Positions 1 through 8,296 are shown, numbered from the stretch's first letter. The stretch is DNA of 18,440 bases from Reyranella sp. (GCA_030681635.1 JAUXRT010000014.1:1-18440), one strand, 5' to 3'. A program made the numbers and translations. The notes: generated by a model from the sequence alone, not told the origin.

Positions 1-2
1 CC

Positions 3-662
3 GATGCCCGTCGCGCCGGCCTGGATCTCGCGCGCGCCCTCCGCTGGAGCGGTGGGCTGCAGGCGGCCGAAGGCGCCGACACCACACATCTCACCGTGGC
101 CGACGGCAAGGGCAACGTGGTCAGCACCACCCAGACCATCAACAGCTTGTTCGGCGCGCGCTTCATCGTGCCCGGTACCGGCATGATCCCCAACAACTAC
201 ATGAACAACTTCGACCCCAGGCGCGGCAATGCGCTGTCGATCGAGGCTGGCAAGCGGGTCACCACCTCGATGTCGCCGATGATGGCGGTCCGCGACGGCA
301 AGGTCCGCTATGCGCTGGGCCTGCCCGGCGGCCGCAAGATCTTCCCCTCGGCGCTGCAAGCGCTGGTCAACCTGATCGACCACGGCATGGAGCTGCAGGA
401 AGCGGTCGAAGCACCGCGTGTCTGGACCGAGGGGCCGGTGCTGGAAGTCGAGCACGGCATTCCCGCCGACGTGCGCGAGGGACTCGAGTCACGCGGCCAC
501 ACGCTCAAGGTCATGCCGACGGTGGCCGGCGGCATGAACGCCATCGAATTCCACGATGACGGCGGCATGACGGGTGCGGCCTGCTGGCGGGCCGACGGCT
601 CGGCAGCAGCAATGGGCGGCGGCCTGGCGCGCGCCGGCGTGCGGTTCGAGCTGCCGCGGTGA
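3..662 (+). CDS. ggt: Gamma-glutamyltransferase, C-terminal part (5' end outside window)
   Basis: This is the 3' end of a gamma-glutamyltransferase (gamma-glutamyl hydrolase/transpeptidase of Ntn-hydrolase fold), which cleaves glutathione and other gamma-glutamyl compounds, usually in the periplasm. The frame is open from the window edge, so the large subunit is missing here. DTTHLTVAD (codons from 78) marks the autoprocessing site. The Thr at codon 81 should become the N-terminal nucleophile of the small subunit. Further family motifs follow in order: STTQTINSLFG, the MIPNNYMNNFDP segment (LLNN-M-DF in E. coli), the TSMSP substrate-binding loop, GLPGGRKIF (usually GSPGG), and GMELQEAVEAPR. 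About 194 residues follow the nucleophile, the normal small-subunit size. A hairpin follows the stop codon. The family assignment is secure. The true substrate is not visible, and homologues in catabolic loci can act as acylases. Confidence 0.93.
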   Translation, partial: DARRAGLDLARALRWSGGLQAAEGADTTHLTVADGKGNVVSTTQTINSLFGARFIVPGTGMIPNNYMNNFDPRRGNALSIEAGKRVTTSMSPMMAVRDGKVRYALGLPGGRKIFPSALQALVNLIDHGMELQEAVEAPRVWTEGPVLEVEHGIPADVREGLESRGHTLKVMPTVAGGMNAIEFHDDGGMTGAACWRADGSAAAMGGGLARAGVRFELPR

Positions 663-666
663 GGCA

Positions 667-691
667 TCGGCTTCGCGACAAGCGGAGCCGA
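667..691 (+). terminator. Stem-loop directly after the ggt stop codon
   Basis: TCGGCTTCGC and GCGGAGCCGA pair as a 10-bp stem (one T-G wobble) around the loop GACAA, starting five bases after the TGA at 660-662. The stem position suits transcription termination or mRNA 3'-end protection. No T-run follows, so a classical intrinsic terminator is not shown. Confidence 0.4.
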
Positions 692-750
692 AATGCTATG
701 CTCGCCGCGGGTCATGCTCCAAGCCCGGCCCCGGCGAGGCGAGAGTGCCC

Positions 751-2076
751 ATGAGCGAGTTTCCGCTGCCCACGACAAGCTATGCGCTGAACGGCGACGT
801 CAACATCGCCTATCAGGTCATGGGCGAGGGGCCGGTCGACATCGTCATGGTTCCCGGCGTGGTCTCACATATCGAGTTCCAACACGAGCTGCCGGGCTAC
901 ACTGCCTTCCTGCGCCGTCTCGCGACCTTCGCCCGCGTCATTGCCTTCGACAAGCGCGGCCAGGGCCTGTCCGACCGTATCACCGGCGCGCCCTCGCTGG
1001 AGCAGCGCATGGACGACGTGCGCGCGGTGATGGAAGCGGTGGGTTCGCGTCGCGCCGCCATCATCGGCTTCTCCGAAGGCTGCGCCATGAGCGCGCTCTT
1101 CGCCGCAACCTATCCCGAACTGGTCTCGCATCTCGTGCTGTGCGGCGGCTTCATCAGCGCCGCCGACCGCGGCTCGCCGGCGGCGCACGAGGAAAGAATC
1201 GCGCGGATCCTGGCCAACTGGGGCCGCGGCGTCATGATCCACACCGTCTCGACCGCGCAGGCCGCCTATCCCGAGGCCGTCAGCCAGTTCGGCAAGCTCG
1301 AGCGGCTCTCGGCCAGCCCGGGTGCGGTGAAGGCGATCATGCTTCTCAACACCCAGATCGACGTCGGGCCGATCCTGCCCTCGGTGCGCGTGCCCACGCT
1401 GGTGCTGCACCGGCGCACCGACCTTCAGGTGCCGGTGGCCCTCGGTGCCAAGCTGGCGGCGGCGATTCCCGGCGCCAGCTTCATCGAGTATCCCGACGGC
1501 GACCATGCCTTCTGGGCCGGCGATACCGCGCCGATGCTGGGCGACATCGAGGAATTCATCACCGGCCATCGCGAGGCCGACTCGCCCGAGCTCGAGCGCG
1601 TGCTGGCCACCGTTCTGTTCACCGACATCGTCGATTCGACCCGGAGCGCCGCCGATCTCGGCGACCAGAAATGGCGCCGCCTGCTCGACGATCACGACCG
1701 GCTGGCGAGACAGATGGTCGATCGTCACCGCGGCACGCTGGTGAAGACGACTGGCGATGGCATTCTGGCAACCTTCGATGGCCCCGGCCGGGCCGTGCGC
1801 TGCGCGCTCGCCTTCGGAACGGCAGCTGGCCAGCTCGGGCTCCCACTTCGGGCCGGACTCCATACCGGCGAGATCGAGATGCGCGGTCAGGATGTCGGCG
1901 GCATCGCCGTGCACGCCGCGGCACGCGTCATGGCGCAATCGCAGCCAAGCGAAGTACTGGTCTCCCGGGTCGTGACCGACCTGGTGGCGGGCGCAGGCCT
2001 GAAATTCGCGGACCGGGGCTCGCACGCCCTCAAGGGCCTCCCCGGCCGCTGGGACCTCTTCGCGGCGAGCCTATAG
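751..2076 (+). CDS. Alpha/beta-hydrolase fused to class III adenylate/guanylate cyclase (Rv1900c-like)
   Basis: A 441-residue two-domain protein. Residues about 1-272 are an alpha/beta-hydrolase fold with the nucleophile elbow GFSEG (Ser108), a probable acid at Asp224 and the catalytic His252 in DGDHAFW. Residues about 284-441 are a class III cyclase homology domain. It has metal-binding Asp292 (LFTDIVDST) and Asp336 (KTTGDG), base-recognition Lys332 and Asp381, and Arg392. The catalytic Asn of canonical cyclases is replaced by His388 (AVHAAAR). The same fusion and the same His (H402) occur in M. tuberculosis Rv1900c, an active adenylyl cyclase, so cAMP synthesis is plausible. No membrane segment or signal peptide is seen, so it should be cytosolic. 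The start at 751 was chosen for the GAGGCGAG ribosome site upstream and because the hydrolase fold begins right after it. Upstream in-frame ATGs lie inside ggt. The hydrolase ligand is unknown. Confidence 0.9.
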   Translation: MSEFPLPTTSYALNGDVNIAYQVMGEGPVDIVMVPGVVSHIEFQHELPGYTAFLRRLATFARVIAFDKRGQGLSDRITGAPSLEQRMDDVRAVMEAVGSRRAAIIGFSEGCAMSALFAATYPELVSHLVLCGGFISAADRGSPAAHEERIARILANWGRGVMIHTVSTAQAAYPEAVSQFGKLERLSASPGAVKAIMLLNTQIDVGPILPSVRVPTLVLHRRTDLQVPVALGAKLAAAIPGASFIEYPDGDHAFWAGDTAPMLGDIEEFITGHREADSPELERVLATVLFTDIVDSTRSAADLGDQKWRRLLDDHDRLARQMVDRHRGTLVKTTGDGILATFDGPGRAVRCALAFGTAAGQLGLPLRAGLHTGEIEMRGQDVGGIAVHAAARVMAQSQPSEVLVSRVVTDLVAGAGLKFADRGSHALKGLPGRWDLFAASL

Positions 2077-2184
2077 CGACGTGAAGCGGCGGACGGACGA
2101 CTCTCCGCAGAGCGGGCGACGGCATTTGGTCGGCGGGCGACAGCCGGGTTATCGTCGGAGGCATCCCGACTGAAGAGAGCCCCG

Positions 2185-3345
2185 ATGGCGATGACCGAAG
2201 CCACACCGATCCAGACCCCTGTTCCGCTGACAGCCCAGGACCATGTGCGCGCGATGGCCGACTACAGCCGCGCCGGCGAGGCGCGTGCCCGAGCGCTCGG
2301 CAACCGCGGGCCGATCCGGTTCGACGCCGACGGCAAGCTCGATCGCTCGATCCTCGACTCCTACTGGGCCCATGGCTTCTATGTGCTGGAAGGCGTTGTC
2401 GGGCCCGAGGAGCTGGCGGAGCTGCGGGCCGATGTCGATGCCGTGCTGGCGCGTGCGCCCGCCTCACCCGAGGCTGACCGCCACCGCACGGATGGCATCA
2501 TCAAGCCGCCTTATCGCTGGGCCAAGCCGTTGAGCGATCCCGTCGGCGGCACCGACAGGAACAACGGACGGCATCCGGTCGAAATGCTCCAGCCCACCCT
2601 GGGCGAAGGCGGCCCGGCGTGGACGGTCGAACTGCTCGACGGCAACCTGCACCTGATGGACACGGCGCTGCGCCTGTACGGCCATCCCGGACTGCTCGGT
2701 GTGGCGGCGGCGGTCCTGGGCGACGACTTCGTGCCCTACAACGAAGTGACCTTTGTGAAGGAAGCGGGCCTCGGCCCGTCCGTCGCCTGGCACCAGGACG
2801 GCACGACCCATTGGACGGCGCCGGACTGGGACATGGGCGCCCACGGCTTCAACTTCATGACCCAGCTCTATGCCAGCACGGCCGGCAACGGCGTCTGGGT
2901 GCTGCCCGGCAGCCACAAGCTCGGCAAGGCCGACATCAGGAAGCTGGTGGCCCAAAGCGGCTCCGACCGGATCGACGGCGCCGTGCCCATGCTGTGCTCT
3001 GCCGGCGACACGATCATCACCAACCGGCAACTGCTGCACGGCTCGTTCGCCAACTCCTCGCCCGACCGGCGCATCACGCTCAATGCCGGCTTCTTTCCGA
3101 GGAAGCGCGTGCTGGGCGTGACGACGCGGCGGTTGACCGGTGTGGTCGAGACCTACGACGAGGCGCGCATCACCGAGCGGGCGCGCATCCTGCAGCTCGC
3201 CATCGATGCCAGGCGGCAGCGCTTCCCACAGGAACGCACACACATCTATCGGCCGCTGGCAGGCCGGGAGGACGAGAGCCGCTGGAACGAGACGACGCGC
3301 AAGACGATGTTGAAGAACTATAACCAGCGCGACATGTTCATCTAG
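2185..3345 (+). CDS. Phytanoyl-CoA dioxygenase (PhyH) family Fe(II)/2-oxoglutarate oxygenase
   Basis: A 386-residue protein of the PhyH family, whose members hydroxylate small molecules or acyl-CoAs using Fe(II), oxygen and 2-oxoglutarate. The iron facial triad is visible: His203 and Asp205 in AWHQDGTTHW, and His285 in LLHGSFANSS. Arg295 or Arg296 in DRRITLN is placed to bind the 2-oxoglutarate carboxylate. The WVLPGSHKLGKAD segment (238-250) is the usual PhyH loop before the distal His. There is no signal peptide, so it is probably cytosolic. The ATG at 2185 is preceded by GAAGAGAG. The gap to the cyclase gene is 108 bp, so co-transcription is possible but not shown. The stop is only 7 bp from the convergent stop of the GH5 gene. 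The substrate cannot be told from sequence. Prokaryotic PhyH proteins act in phytanate, ectoine, halogenation and natural-product chemistry. Confidence 0.88.
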   Translation: MAMTEATPIQTPVPLTAQDHVRAMADYSRAGEARARALGNRGPIRFDADGKLDRSILDSYWAHGFYVLEGVVGPEELAELRADVDAVLARAPASPEADRHRTDGIIKPPYRWAKPLSDPVGGTDRNNGRHPVEMLQPTLGEGGPAWTVELLDGNLHLMDTALRLYGHPGLLGVAAAVLGDDFVPYNEVTFVKEAGLGPSVAWHQDGTTHWTAPDWDMGAHGFNFMTQLYASTAGNGVWVLPGSHKLGKADIRKLVAQSGSDRIDGAVPMLCSAGDTIITNRQLLHGSFANSSPDRRITLNAGFFPRKRVLGVTTRRLTGVVETYDEARITERARILQLAIDARRQRFPQERTHIYRPLAGREDESRWNETTRKTMLKNYNQRDMFI

Positions 3346-3352
3346 GAGGGCG

Positions 3353-4540
3353 CTACGGCGATCCCTTCAAGCCCAGCGACGCCAGGTAGCTCCAACGGAT
3401 CACGCCGTTGCGGAACCTGATGCCGTCGAGATATTCGGCGACGGCGCGGTCGATGACCTCCTGCGAAGGCTTGTCCGTCCGCTTGCCGTCGGCATAGGCC
3501 ACGATCTCGGCCCAGCCTTGGGGCCGCGGGATCGACACGATCGTCGAAGGCGTGTCGAGGTTCTTGAACGTCCAGAACGACCAGCCGATGCCGTGCGTCT
3601 CGTGCAGGCGGCGGAAGCGTTCGTTCCATTCGTCGGTGAGCTCGCCGGTCTCGCCCAGGAACAGCGGCACGTCGTAGAGGTTGGCGAAGTTGAGATGCCG
3701 CTGGATCGAGTCGCGCTTCGTGGACGCCCAGAACGAGTGATAGGTGTAGGCGAGGTTCTTGGCGAAGGGCGGGCCGAACATGGCGAAGCTGGAACTCCAT
3801 TGCCCGCCGGCCAGGAACACGATGCGGCCGGGATCGACCTCGCGGATCGCCGCCGTCGCGCGCTTATAAAAGGGTTCGAGCCGCGCATTCAGCGTCGCCA
3901 CGTCGTGATAGGGCGCGATCGGCTCGTTCAATATGTCGTAGCCCAGGATCGTCGGGTTGCCGCTGTAGCGCTGCGCCACCGCGCGCCAGAGCTTGACCGT
4001 GAGGTCGCGGTCGCGCGGCACATAGAACATCAGCGGATAGCCCGGCCCGTCGTCGTGGTTGATGCCGGTCTGGCCGCCGGGTGCGGCATGCAGGTCGGGG
4101 ATGACATACAGGCCTGATTCGGCAGCCCAGCCGACGACGCGGTCGAGCAGCGCCCAGCCCTCGCCCGAGATTTCGCCCTCCGCCGTCATGAACAGCCGGT
4201 AGTGCAGCGGCACCCGCACCATGTTGAAGCCGACCGACTTGATGAACCTGATGTCGTCCTGGGTGATGTAGGTGTCGCGGTACTGCCGCCAGAACGCCGC
4301 CGCGCGCTCAGGTCCCAAAAGGCGGTCGAAGGCGCCAAAAATCTGGCGCGGCGCCTTGGCGACCTCGAACTTGAACATATACCCCTCGGGCATCAGCCAA
4401 TTGCCGAGGCTGATGCCCTTCAGATTGATGGTGCTGCCGTCGGCGGCGATGAAGTTCTTGCCTTCGATGCGCACAAGCGTGTCGGCGCCCGCCGGAGCGA
4501 TAAGACCAAGCATCAACAGGAGGGCGACGAGGAGGCGCAT
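3353..4540 (-). CDS. Secreted glycoside hydrolase family 5 (cellulase-type) enzyme
   Basis: A 395-residue GH5-type retaining glycosidase. Residues 1-19 (MRLLVALLLMLGLIAPAGA) form a clear Sec signal peptide, so it is periplasmic or secreted. The (beta/alpha)8 motifs are in order: KGISLGNWLMPEG (41-53), FNMVRVPLHY (105-114), DLHAAPGGQ with His151, YDILNEP with acid/base Glu206, YTYHSFW with His268, and LFLGETGE with nucleophile Glu297, then GWSFWTFK (319-326). Substrates in this family include beta-1,3/1,4-glucans and mannans. The GNWLMPEG and DLHAAPG patterns resemble exo-beta-glucanase-like members, so periplasmic glucan trimming is as likely as cellulose use. The start is uncertain. 4540 gives the textbook signal peptide but has no ribosome site. 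An ATG at 4576 adds 12 residues and has GGGAGG eight bases upstream. Confidence 0.9.
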   Translation of the reverse strand: MRLLVALLLMLGLIAPAGADTLVRIEGKNFIAADGSTINLKGISLGNWLMPEGYMFKFEVAKAPRQIFGAFDRLLGPERAAAFWRQYRDTYITQDDIRFIKSVGFNMVRVPLHYRLFMTAEGEISGEGWALLDRVVGWAAESGLYVIPDLHAAPGGQTGINHDDGPGYPLMFYVPRDRDLTVKLWRAVAQRYSGNPTILGYDILNEPIAPYHDVATLNARLEPFYKRATAAIREVDPGRIVFLAGGQWSSSFAMFGPPFAKNLAYTYHSFWASTKRDSIQRHLNFANLYDVPLFLGETGELTDEWNERFRRLHETHGIGWSFWTFKNLDTPSTIVSIPRPQGWAEIVAYADGKRTDKPSQEVIDRAVAEYLDGIRFRNGVIRWSYLASLGLKGSP

Positions 4541-4567
4541 GACGCCACTGTAACAGCCGACTAAGAT
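4539..4567 (+). promoter_or_regulatory. Possible promoter for the GntP-type gene, implying a leaderless mRNA
   Basis: ATGACG (4539-4544, four of six bases of TTGACA) and TAAGAT (4562-4567, four of six of TATAAT) are 17 bp apart. Transcription would begin about 7 bases later, at or beside the ATG at 4575, which has no Shine-Dalgarno sequence. The -35 overlaps the start codon of the divergent GH5 gene. The match is modest. Confidence 0.3.
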
Positions 4568-4574
4568 TCGTCCC

Positions 4575-5765
4575 ATGCTTCTTGCCTCCCTTCTCGTGCC
4601 GATCGCCGTGGCGCTGATCGTGCTCCTGGTCCAGCGCATCCGCCTGCCCGCCTTCCTCGCCATCATGGCCACCGTGGTGGTCTATGGCATCGCCGCCGAC
4701 ATGACCTTCCAGTCGATCGGCAAGGCCTTTGGCCTCGGTTTCACCAACGCTCTCGAGCAGGTCGGCCTCCTGGTGGTGGCCGGCGCGCTGGCGGGCGCGG
4801 TACTGCTGCGGACGCCGCTCGGCACCGGCACCTCGGCCGTGGCGGGCGCGCTGGCGGGCCTCGGCGGCTCGGCCGCGGGCGGGCTCGCCCTGCTGCAGCC
4901 GGCCGGTCAGGACGCGCCGCGACGGGCGCTGGGCATGGCGCTGACCTTGCTGGCCGTCGCCGCTCTCATTGCCCCTTCACCACTTGCCGTGGCGGCAGCA
5001 TCGGTGATGAAGGCCAATCTCCGCACCATGCTGATGGTGGCCGTACCCGTCGCCATCGTCGCCGCGGCGCTCGGTTGGTGGCACGTGGCGCGGCAGGAGC
5101 CCGCGACGCAGGTGCCGGGCAAGCTCGATTGGGGCTGGCTCTGCATCGGCATCCCGATCGCGCTGCTGATCGTGCAATCCATCGCGCAGATGCCGAGCGA
5201 GCCGCTGGGCAAAGGCGGCGCGCGTGAATTCTATACCGGCATCGCCAAGCCGCTGATCCTGACCGCGATTGCGCTGACGCTGGCCGTCGTGCTGGCGCGA
5301 CGCTGGGAGCCTTCGACGCTGGTCGGCCGCTCCTGGGCGCCGCTGCTGCTCGCGGTCGGTGCGGCAGGCGGCCTGGGCCGCGTGTACGACGAGCCCGGCA
5401 TGGCCGAGCTTTTGGCCGAATACGTGTTGCACCCGCGCTACGGCGTGCTGACGCCGTTCCTGGCGGCGGCCATCGTGAAGACCATGCAAGGCAATTCGCT
5501 GACCGCGGTGCTCACGGCCTCGGGCATGGTCGAGCCGATGCTGCCGGCGCTGGGCCTCGACAGCGCCTCGGGCCGCGCGCTTGCCGCTGCAGCCGTGGGC
5601 GCGGGATCGATGGCGGTGTGCCACGTCAACGACCCGTTCTTCTGGATCGCAGCGTCGATGGGACGCCTCTCGCCCGGCCGGGCGCTCTACGTCATCTCGG
5701 CCGGCAGCGCGCTGATGGCCGTGGGCGCGCTGGTCGTGATCGCGGCGATGCGGCAGTTCATCTAG
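4575..5765 (+). CDS. GntP-family permease (gluconate/organic acid:H+ symporter-like)
   Basis: A 396-residue inner-membrane protein with about a dozen hydrophobic segments, the first starting at residue 2. Two conserved GntP-family blocks are recognisable. VKTMQGNSLTAVLTASG (301-317) matches the GntP pattern T-QGS-TVA-TTAG. GAGSMAVCHVNDPFFWIAAS (342-361) matches the G-HVND--FW block. APSPLAVAAASVMKANL (133-149) corresponds to the N-terminal-half P-rich loop. GntP members take up gluconate or related hydroxy-acids with protons. The protein is shorter than the usual 430-450 residues, and the missing length seems to lie in the first half. No dehydratase or kinase for a sugar acid is next to it, so the substrate is open. 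The gene is divergent from GH5 (34 bp) and converges on the binding-protein gene (12 bp between stops). The start lacks a ribosome site. Confidence 0.8.
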   Translation: MLLASLLVPIAVALIVLLVQRIRLPAFLAIMATVVVYGIAADMTFQSIGKAFGLGFTNALEQVGLLVVAGALAGAVLLRTPLGTGTSAVAGALAGLGGSAAGGLALLQPAGQDAPRRALGMALTLLAVAALIAPSPLAVAAASVMKANLRTMLMVAVPVAIVAAALGWWHVARQEPATQVPGKLDWGWLCIGIPIALLIVQSIAQMPSEPLGKGGAREFYTGIAKPLILTAIALTLAVVLARRWEPSTLVGRSWAPLLLAVGAAGGLGRVYDEPGMAELLAEYVLHPRYGVLTPFLAAAIVKTMQGNSLTAVLTASGMVEPMLPALGLDSASGRALAAAAVGAGSMAVCHVNDPFFWIAASMGRLSPGRALYVISAGSALMAVGALVVIAAMRQFI

Positions 5766-5777
5766 ACAAGGGCTCAT

Positions 5778-6755
5778 CTAGTCGAGTTTTACGCCCGACG
5801 CCTGCACCGCCGGCGCCCAGAGCTTGCGGTCCTGGGCGACGAACTCGTCGAAGCCCTTGCGGCCGGGCGGCGGCAGGTCGAGGCCGAGGTCGGTGCTCCA
5901 GCGCTTCTGGATGTCGGGCGAGGCCAGCGTCTGGGCCAGCGCCGCTTCCAGCCGGGCCAGGATCGGCTCGGGCGTGCCGGCGGGCGCGCCGACGCCGTAC
6001 CACGAGGTGGCGACATAACCCGGCACGGTCTCGGCGATGGCCGGGATTTCGGGCGCGGCCTTGGAGCGCTCGGCCGAGGTGACGCCCAGCCCCTTCAGCT
6101 TGCCCACCTTCACGTGCGGCAGCATCGACGGCATGTTGGCGAACATCATGTTCACCGTGCCGGCCATCAAATCGTTGTAGACCGGGCCCGCACCCTTGTA
6201 GGGCACGTGGATGATGTCGACCCCGGCCATGCTCTTGAACAGCTCGCCGCTGAGATGCAGCGACGTGCCGGGGCCCGACGAGGCGAAGGAATACTTGCCC
6301 GGCTCTTTTTTACAGAGCGCGATCAGCTCGGCGATGGTGTTGGCCGGCAGCGACGGCGTCACGCCCAAAAGGTTGGCCAGCAGCGCCACGCGCGAGACGC
6401 CGACGATGTCCTTGTCGGGATTATACGGCAGCTTACTATAGAGCATGGGGTTGAGCGTATGGCTGGCCACCGAGATCAGGCCCAGCGTGTAGCCGTCGGG
6501 CACCGCACGCGCGAGCTCGACGGTGCCGATGTTGCCGCCCGCCCCGCCCTTGTTCTCGACCACGAAGGTCTGGTTGAGGATGCGCGAGAGCTGGTCGCAG
6601 ATCAGCCGGCTCACCGTGTCGGTGCCGCCGCCTGGCGCGAAAGGGCAGATGAAGCGCACGGTCTTGTTGGGCCAGGCGGCCTGGGCCCAAACCGATTGGA
6701 CGGGGACAATCGACGGAGCGGCAAGCGCTGCGACGAGCAGGGAACGTCTCTTCAT
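5778..6755 (-). CDS. Orphan Bug/TctC-family solute-binding protein
   Basis: A 325-residue periplasmic binding protein of the tripartite tricarboxylate transporter (Bug) family, which binds carboxylates and related small molecules. Residues 1-25 are a signal peptide (MKRRSLLVAALAAP...SVWAQ). Family blocks seen are WPNKTVRFICPFAPGGGTD (28-46), VENKGGAGGNIGT, PDGYTL, the SGPGTSLHLSGELFK loop and HVPYKGAGPVYNDLMAG. Together these form the two beta/alpha-lobe contacts to a bound carboxylate. The length is normal. The GTTTCC between 6756 and 6765 reads GAGGAAAC before the ATG, a good ribosome site. No TctA or TctB membrane component is in the window, so this is an orphan, as most Bug genes are. It would have to work with a remote TctAB pair or act as a sensor. 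It is divergent from an MFS gene. Confidence 0.93.
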   Translation of the reverse strand: MKRRSLLVAALAAPSIVPVQSVWAQAAWPNKTVRFICPFAPGGGTDTVSRLICDQLSRILNQTFVVENKGGAGGNIGTVELARAVPDGYTLGLISVASHTLNPMLYSKLPYNPDKDIVGVSRVALLANLLGVTPSLPANTIAELIALCKKEPGKYSFASSGPGTSLHLSGELFKSMAGVDIIHVPYKGAGPVYNDLMAGTVNMMFANMPSMLPHVKVGKLKGLGVTSAERSKAAPEIPAIAETVPGYVATSWYGVGAPAGTPEPILARLEAALAQTLASPDIQKRWSTDLGLDLPPPGRKGFDEFVAQDRKLWAPAVQASGVKLD

Positions 6756-6783
6756 GGTGTTTCCTCGGTGTCGTTTTTTTGCT

Positions 6784-6815
6784 TTGTGGACACAAGAACC
6801 TAGCGGGGTCCGCTA
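6784..6815. promoter_or_regulatory. Two palindromes in the divergent SBP/MFS intergenic region
   Basis: The 71-bp gap between the two start codons holds TTGTG-GA-CACAA (6784-6795) and TAGCGG-GGT-CCGCTA (6801-6815), five bases apart. Both are perfect inverted repeats of the size bound by dimeric repressors, and their place suits shared control of both genes. No regulator gene is adjacent, so the binding protein is unknown. Confidence 0.4.
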
Positions 6816-6826
6816 ATCTGTCCAGC

Positions 6827-8290
6827 ATGACCGAGCCGCGGAGCGTCCAGGGCTACATCGACCAGACGCCGTCGTGGCCCGACGGCACGCCGACGCCGAC
6901 CGTGCCGCTCACCCGCATGCAGTGGCGAATCTGGCTGCTGGCCACCGCCGGCAAGTTCTTCGAGGGGCTGGTCGTCTTCATGACCGGCGTCGCGCTGCCG
7001 CTGATCGTGAAGGAATACGACCTCTCCTCGCTCGAGAAGGGCCTGGTGGGCGCGGCGCCGCTGGCCGGAATCATGGCCGGCGCCGTGGCGCTGGGCGGCC
7101 TCGCCGACACCTGGGGCCGCCGCTTCATGTTCGTGCTCGAGATGCTGGTGTTCCTCGTCTTCCTGGTCGGGCTTGCCGTGGCGCCTGGCCTCGGCTGGCT
7201 GGTCTTCTTCCTGTTCGGTGTCGGCGTGGCGCTGGGCTGCGACTATCCCACCGCCCATCTCGTGATCTCCGAGAGCATCCCCAGCCGCGACCGCGGCCGG
7301 CTGGTGCTGGGCGCCTTCGCCTTCCAGGCGATCGGCGCGCTGGTCGGCACGGCGGTGGGCTACGCCATCCTGGCCCACTCGCCCGAGCTCGGCGCCTGGC
7401 GCTGGATGTACGCCACCGCGATCGTGCCCGCCGCCCTGGTGGTGATCGGCCGGCTGTTCATCACCGACAGCGGCCAGTGGCTGATGGCGCACGGCCGCAC
7501 ACACGACGCCGAGCGCGAGCTGCAGCGGCTGCTGGCGCGCGAGCCGCAATATCCCAAGCATGTCCACCTGGCCGATACCGTCGATCCCGACGCGGCGCTG
7601 CACAGTCCCGCCGCGCGCCGCGGCCGCTGGCGCGACCTCTTCGCGAAGAAGAACCGCCGCGCCACGATCCTGGCCTCGGTGCCGTGGTTCCTGCAAGACC
7701 TCGGCACCTACGGCATCGGCCTGTTCACGCCGATGATCCTGGGCCACACGATCGGCCACGAGATCACCAGTGCGCAGAACGTGGCGGGCGTGATCGCCCG
7801 CGACATCGAGGCGGCCAAGGGCGCGGCCGTGATCGACCTCTTCCTGGTGGTGGGCATCCTGGCCGCCGTCGTGCTGACCGACCGCGTCGGCCGTATCCGC
7901 CTGCAGATCCTGGGCTTCATCGGCTGCGCCGTCGGCCTGGCGCTCGCCATGATGCAGGCGCACGCCGACGAACCCGCCCGCACCTTGCTGCTGTTCGGCG
8001 GCTTCATGATCTTCAACTTCATGACCAACCTCGGCCCCAACGCCCAGACCTACCTGCTGGCGGGCGAGGTCTTCCCGACCAACATCCGTGGCAAGGGTGC
8101 GGGCTTTGCCGCCGCCTTCGCCAAGCTGGGCGCCGTGATCGCCGCCTTCGTGTTCCCGCTGGTGCTCTACGACACCGGCACCGATTTCCTCCTGGCCGGC
8201 CTCGTCCTCACCTCGCTGCTGGGCGCGCTGGTCACCTGGTGGTTCCGCATCGAGACAAAGGGCGTGAACCTGGAGGAGATCGGGCGGTAG
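6827..8290 (+). CDS. MFS transporter, sugar/phosphate-porter-like
   Basis: A 487-residue integral membrane carrier of the major facilitator superfamily, with two six-helix halves around a cytoplasmic loop (about 215-285). MFS motif A is GGLADTWGRRF (90-100). GCDYPTAHLVISE (137-149) resembles the GGDYPLSA--SE block of phosphate:H+ and related organic-anion porters. TDSGQWLMAHGRTHDAERELQRLL (213-236) and the C-terminal ETKGVNLEEI (476-485) mimic the PESPRWL and PETKG signatures of sugar porters. Substrate class is therefore sugar, phosphate or organic acid, and the sequence does not settle which. Start 6827 was chosen because the family-like N-terminal tail begins there. An in-frame ATG at 6779 would add 16 residues and lie over the palindromes. 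No clear ribosome site is seen for either. It is divergent from the Bug-type gene, hinting at a shared substrate group. Confidence 0.87.
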   Translation: MTEPRSVQGYIDQTPSWPDGTPTPTVPLTRMQWRIWLLATAGKFFEGLVVFMTGVALPLIVKEYDLSSLEKGLVGAAPLAGIMAGAVALGGLADTWGRRFMFVLEMLVFLVFLVGLAVAPGLGWLVFFLFGVGVALGCDYPTAHLVISESIPSRDRGRLVLGAFAFQAIGALVGTAVGYAILAHSPELGAWRWMYATAIVPAALVVIGRLFITDSGQWLMAHGRTHDAERELQRLLAREPQYPKHVHLADTVDPDAALHSPAARRGRWRDLFAKKNRRATILASVPWFLQDLGTYGIGLFTPMILGHTIGHEITSAQNVAGVIARDIEAAKGAAVIDLFLVVGILAAVVLTDRVGRIRLQILGFIGCAVGLALAMMQAHADEPARTLLLFGGFMIFNFMTNLGPNAQTYLLAGEVFPTNIRGKGAGFAAAFAKLGAVIAAFVFPLVLYDTGTDFLLAGLVLTSLLGALVTWWFRIETKGVNLEEIGR

Positions 8291-8296
8291 GCAATA

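Noticed and set aside
865..2025. Long open frame on the minus strand, opposite the hydrolase-cyclase
   Set aside because: It mirrors a well-supported gene in GC-rich DNA. Its product is low-complexity (Gly, Arg, His, Asp-rich) with no motif.
5759..5781. Doubled TCATCTAG around the convergent stops of the GntP and Bug genes
   Set aside because: Eight bases repeated 15 bp apart are mostly explained by the two stop codons and chance. There is no hairpin with a T-run.
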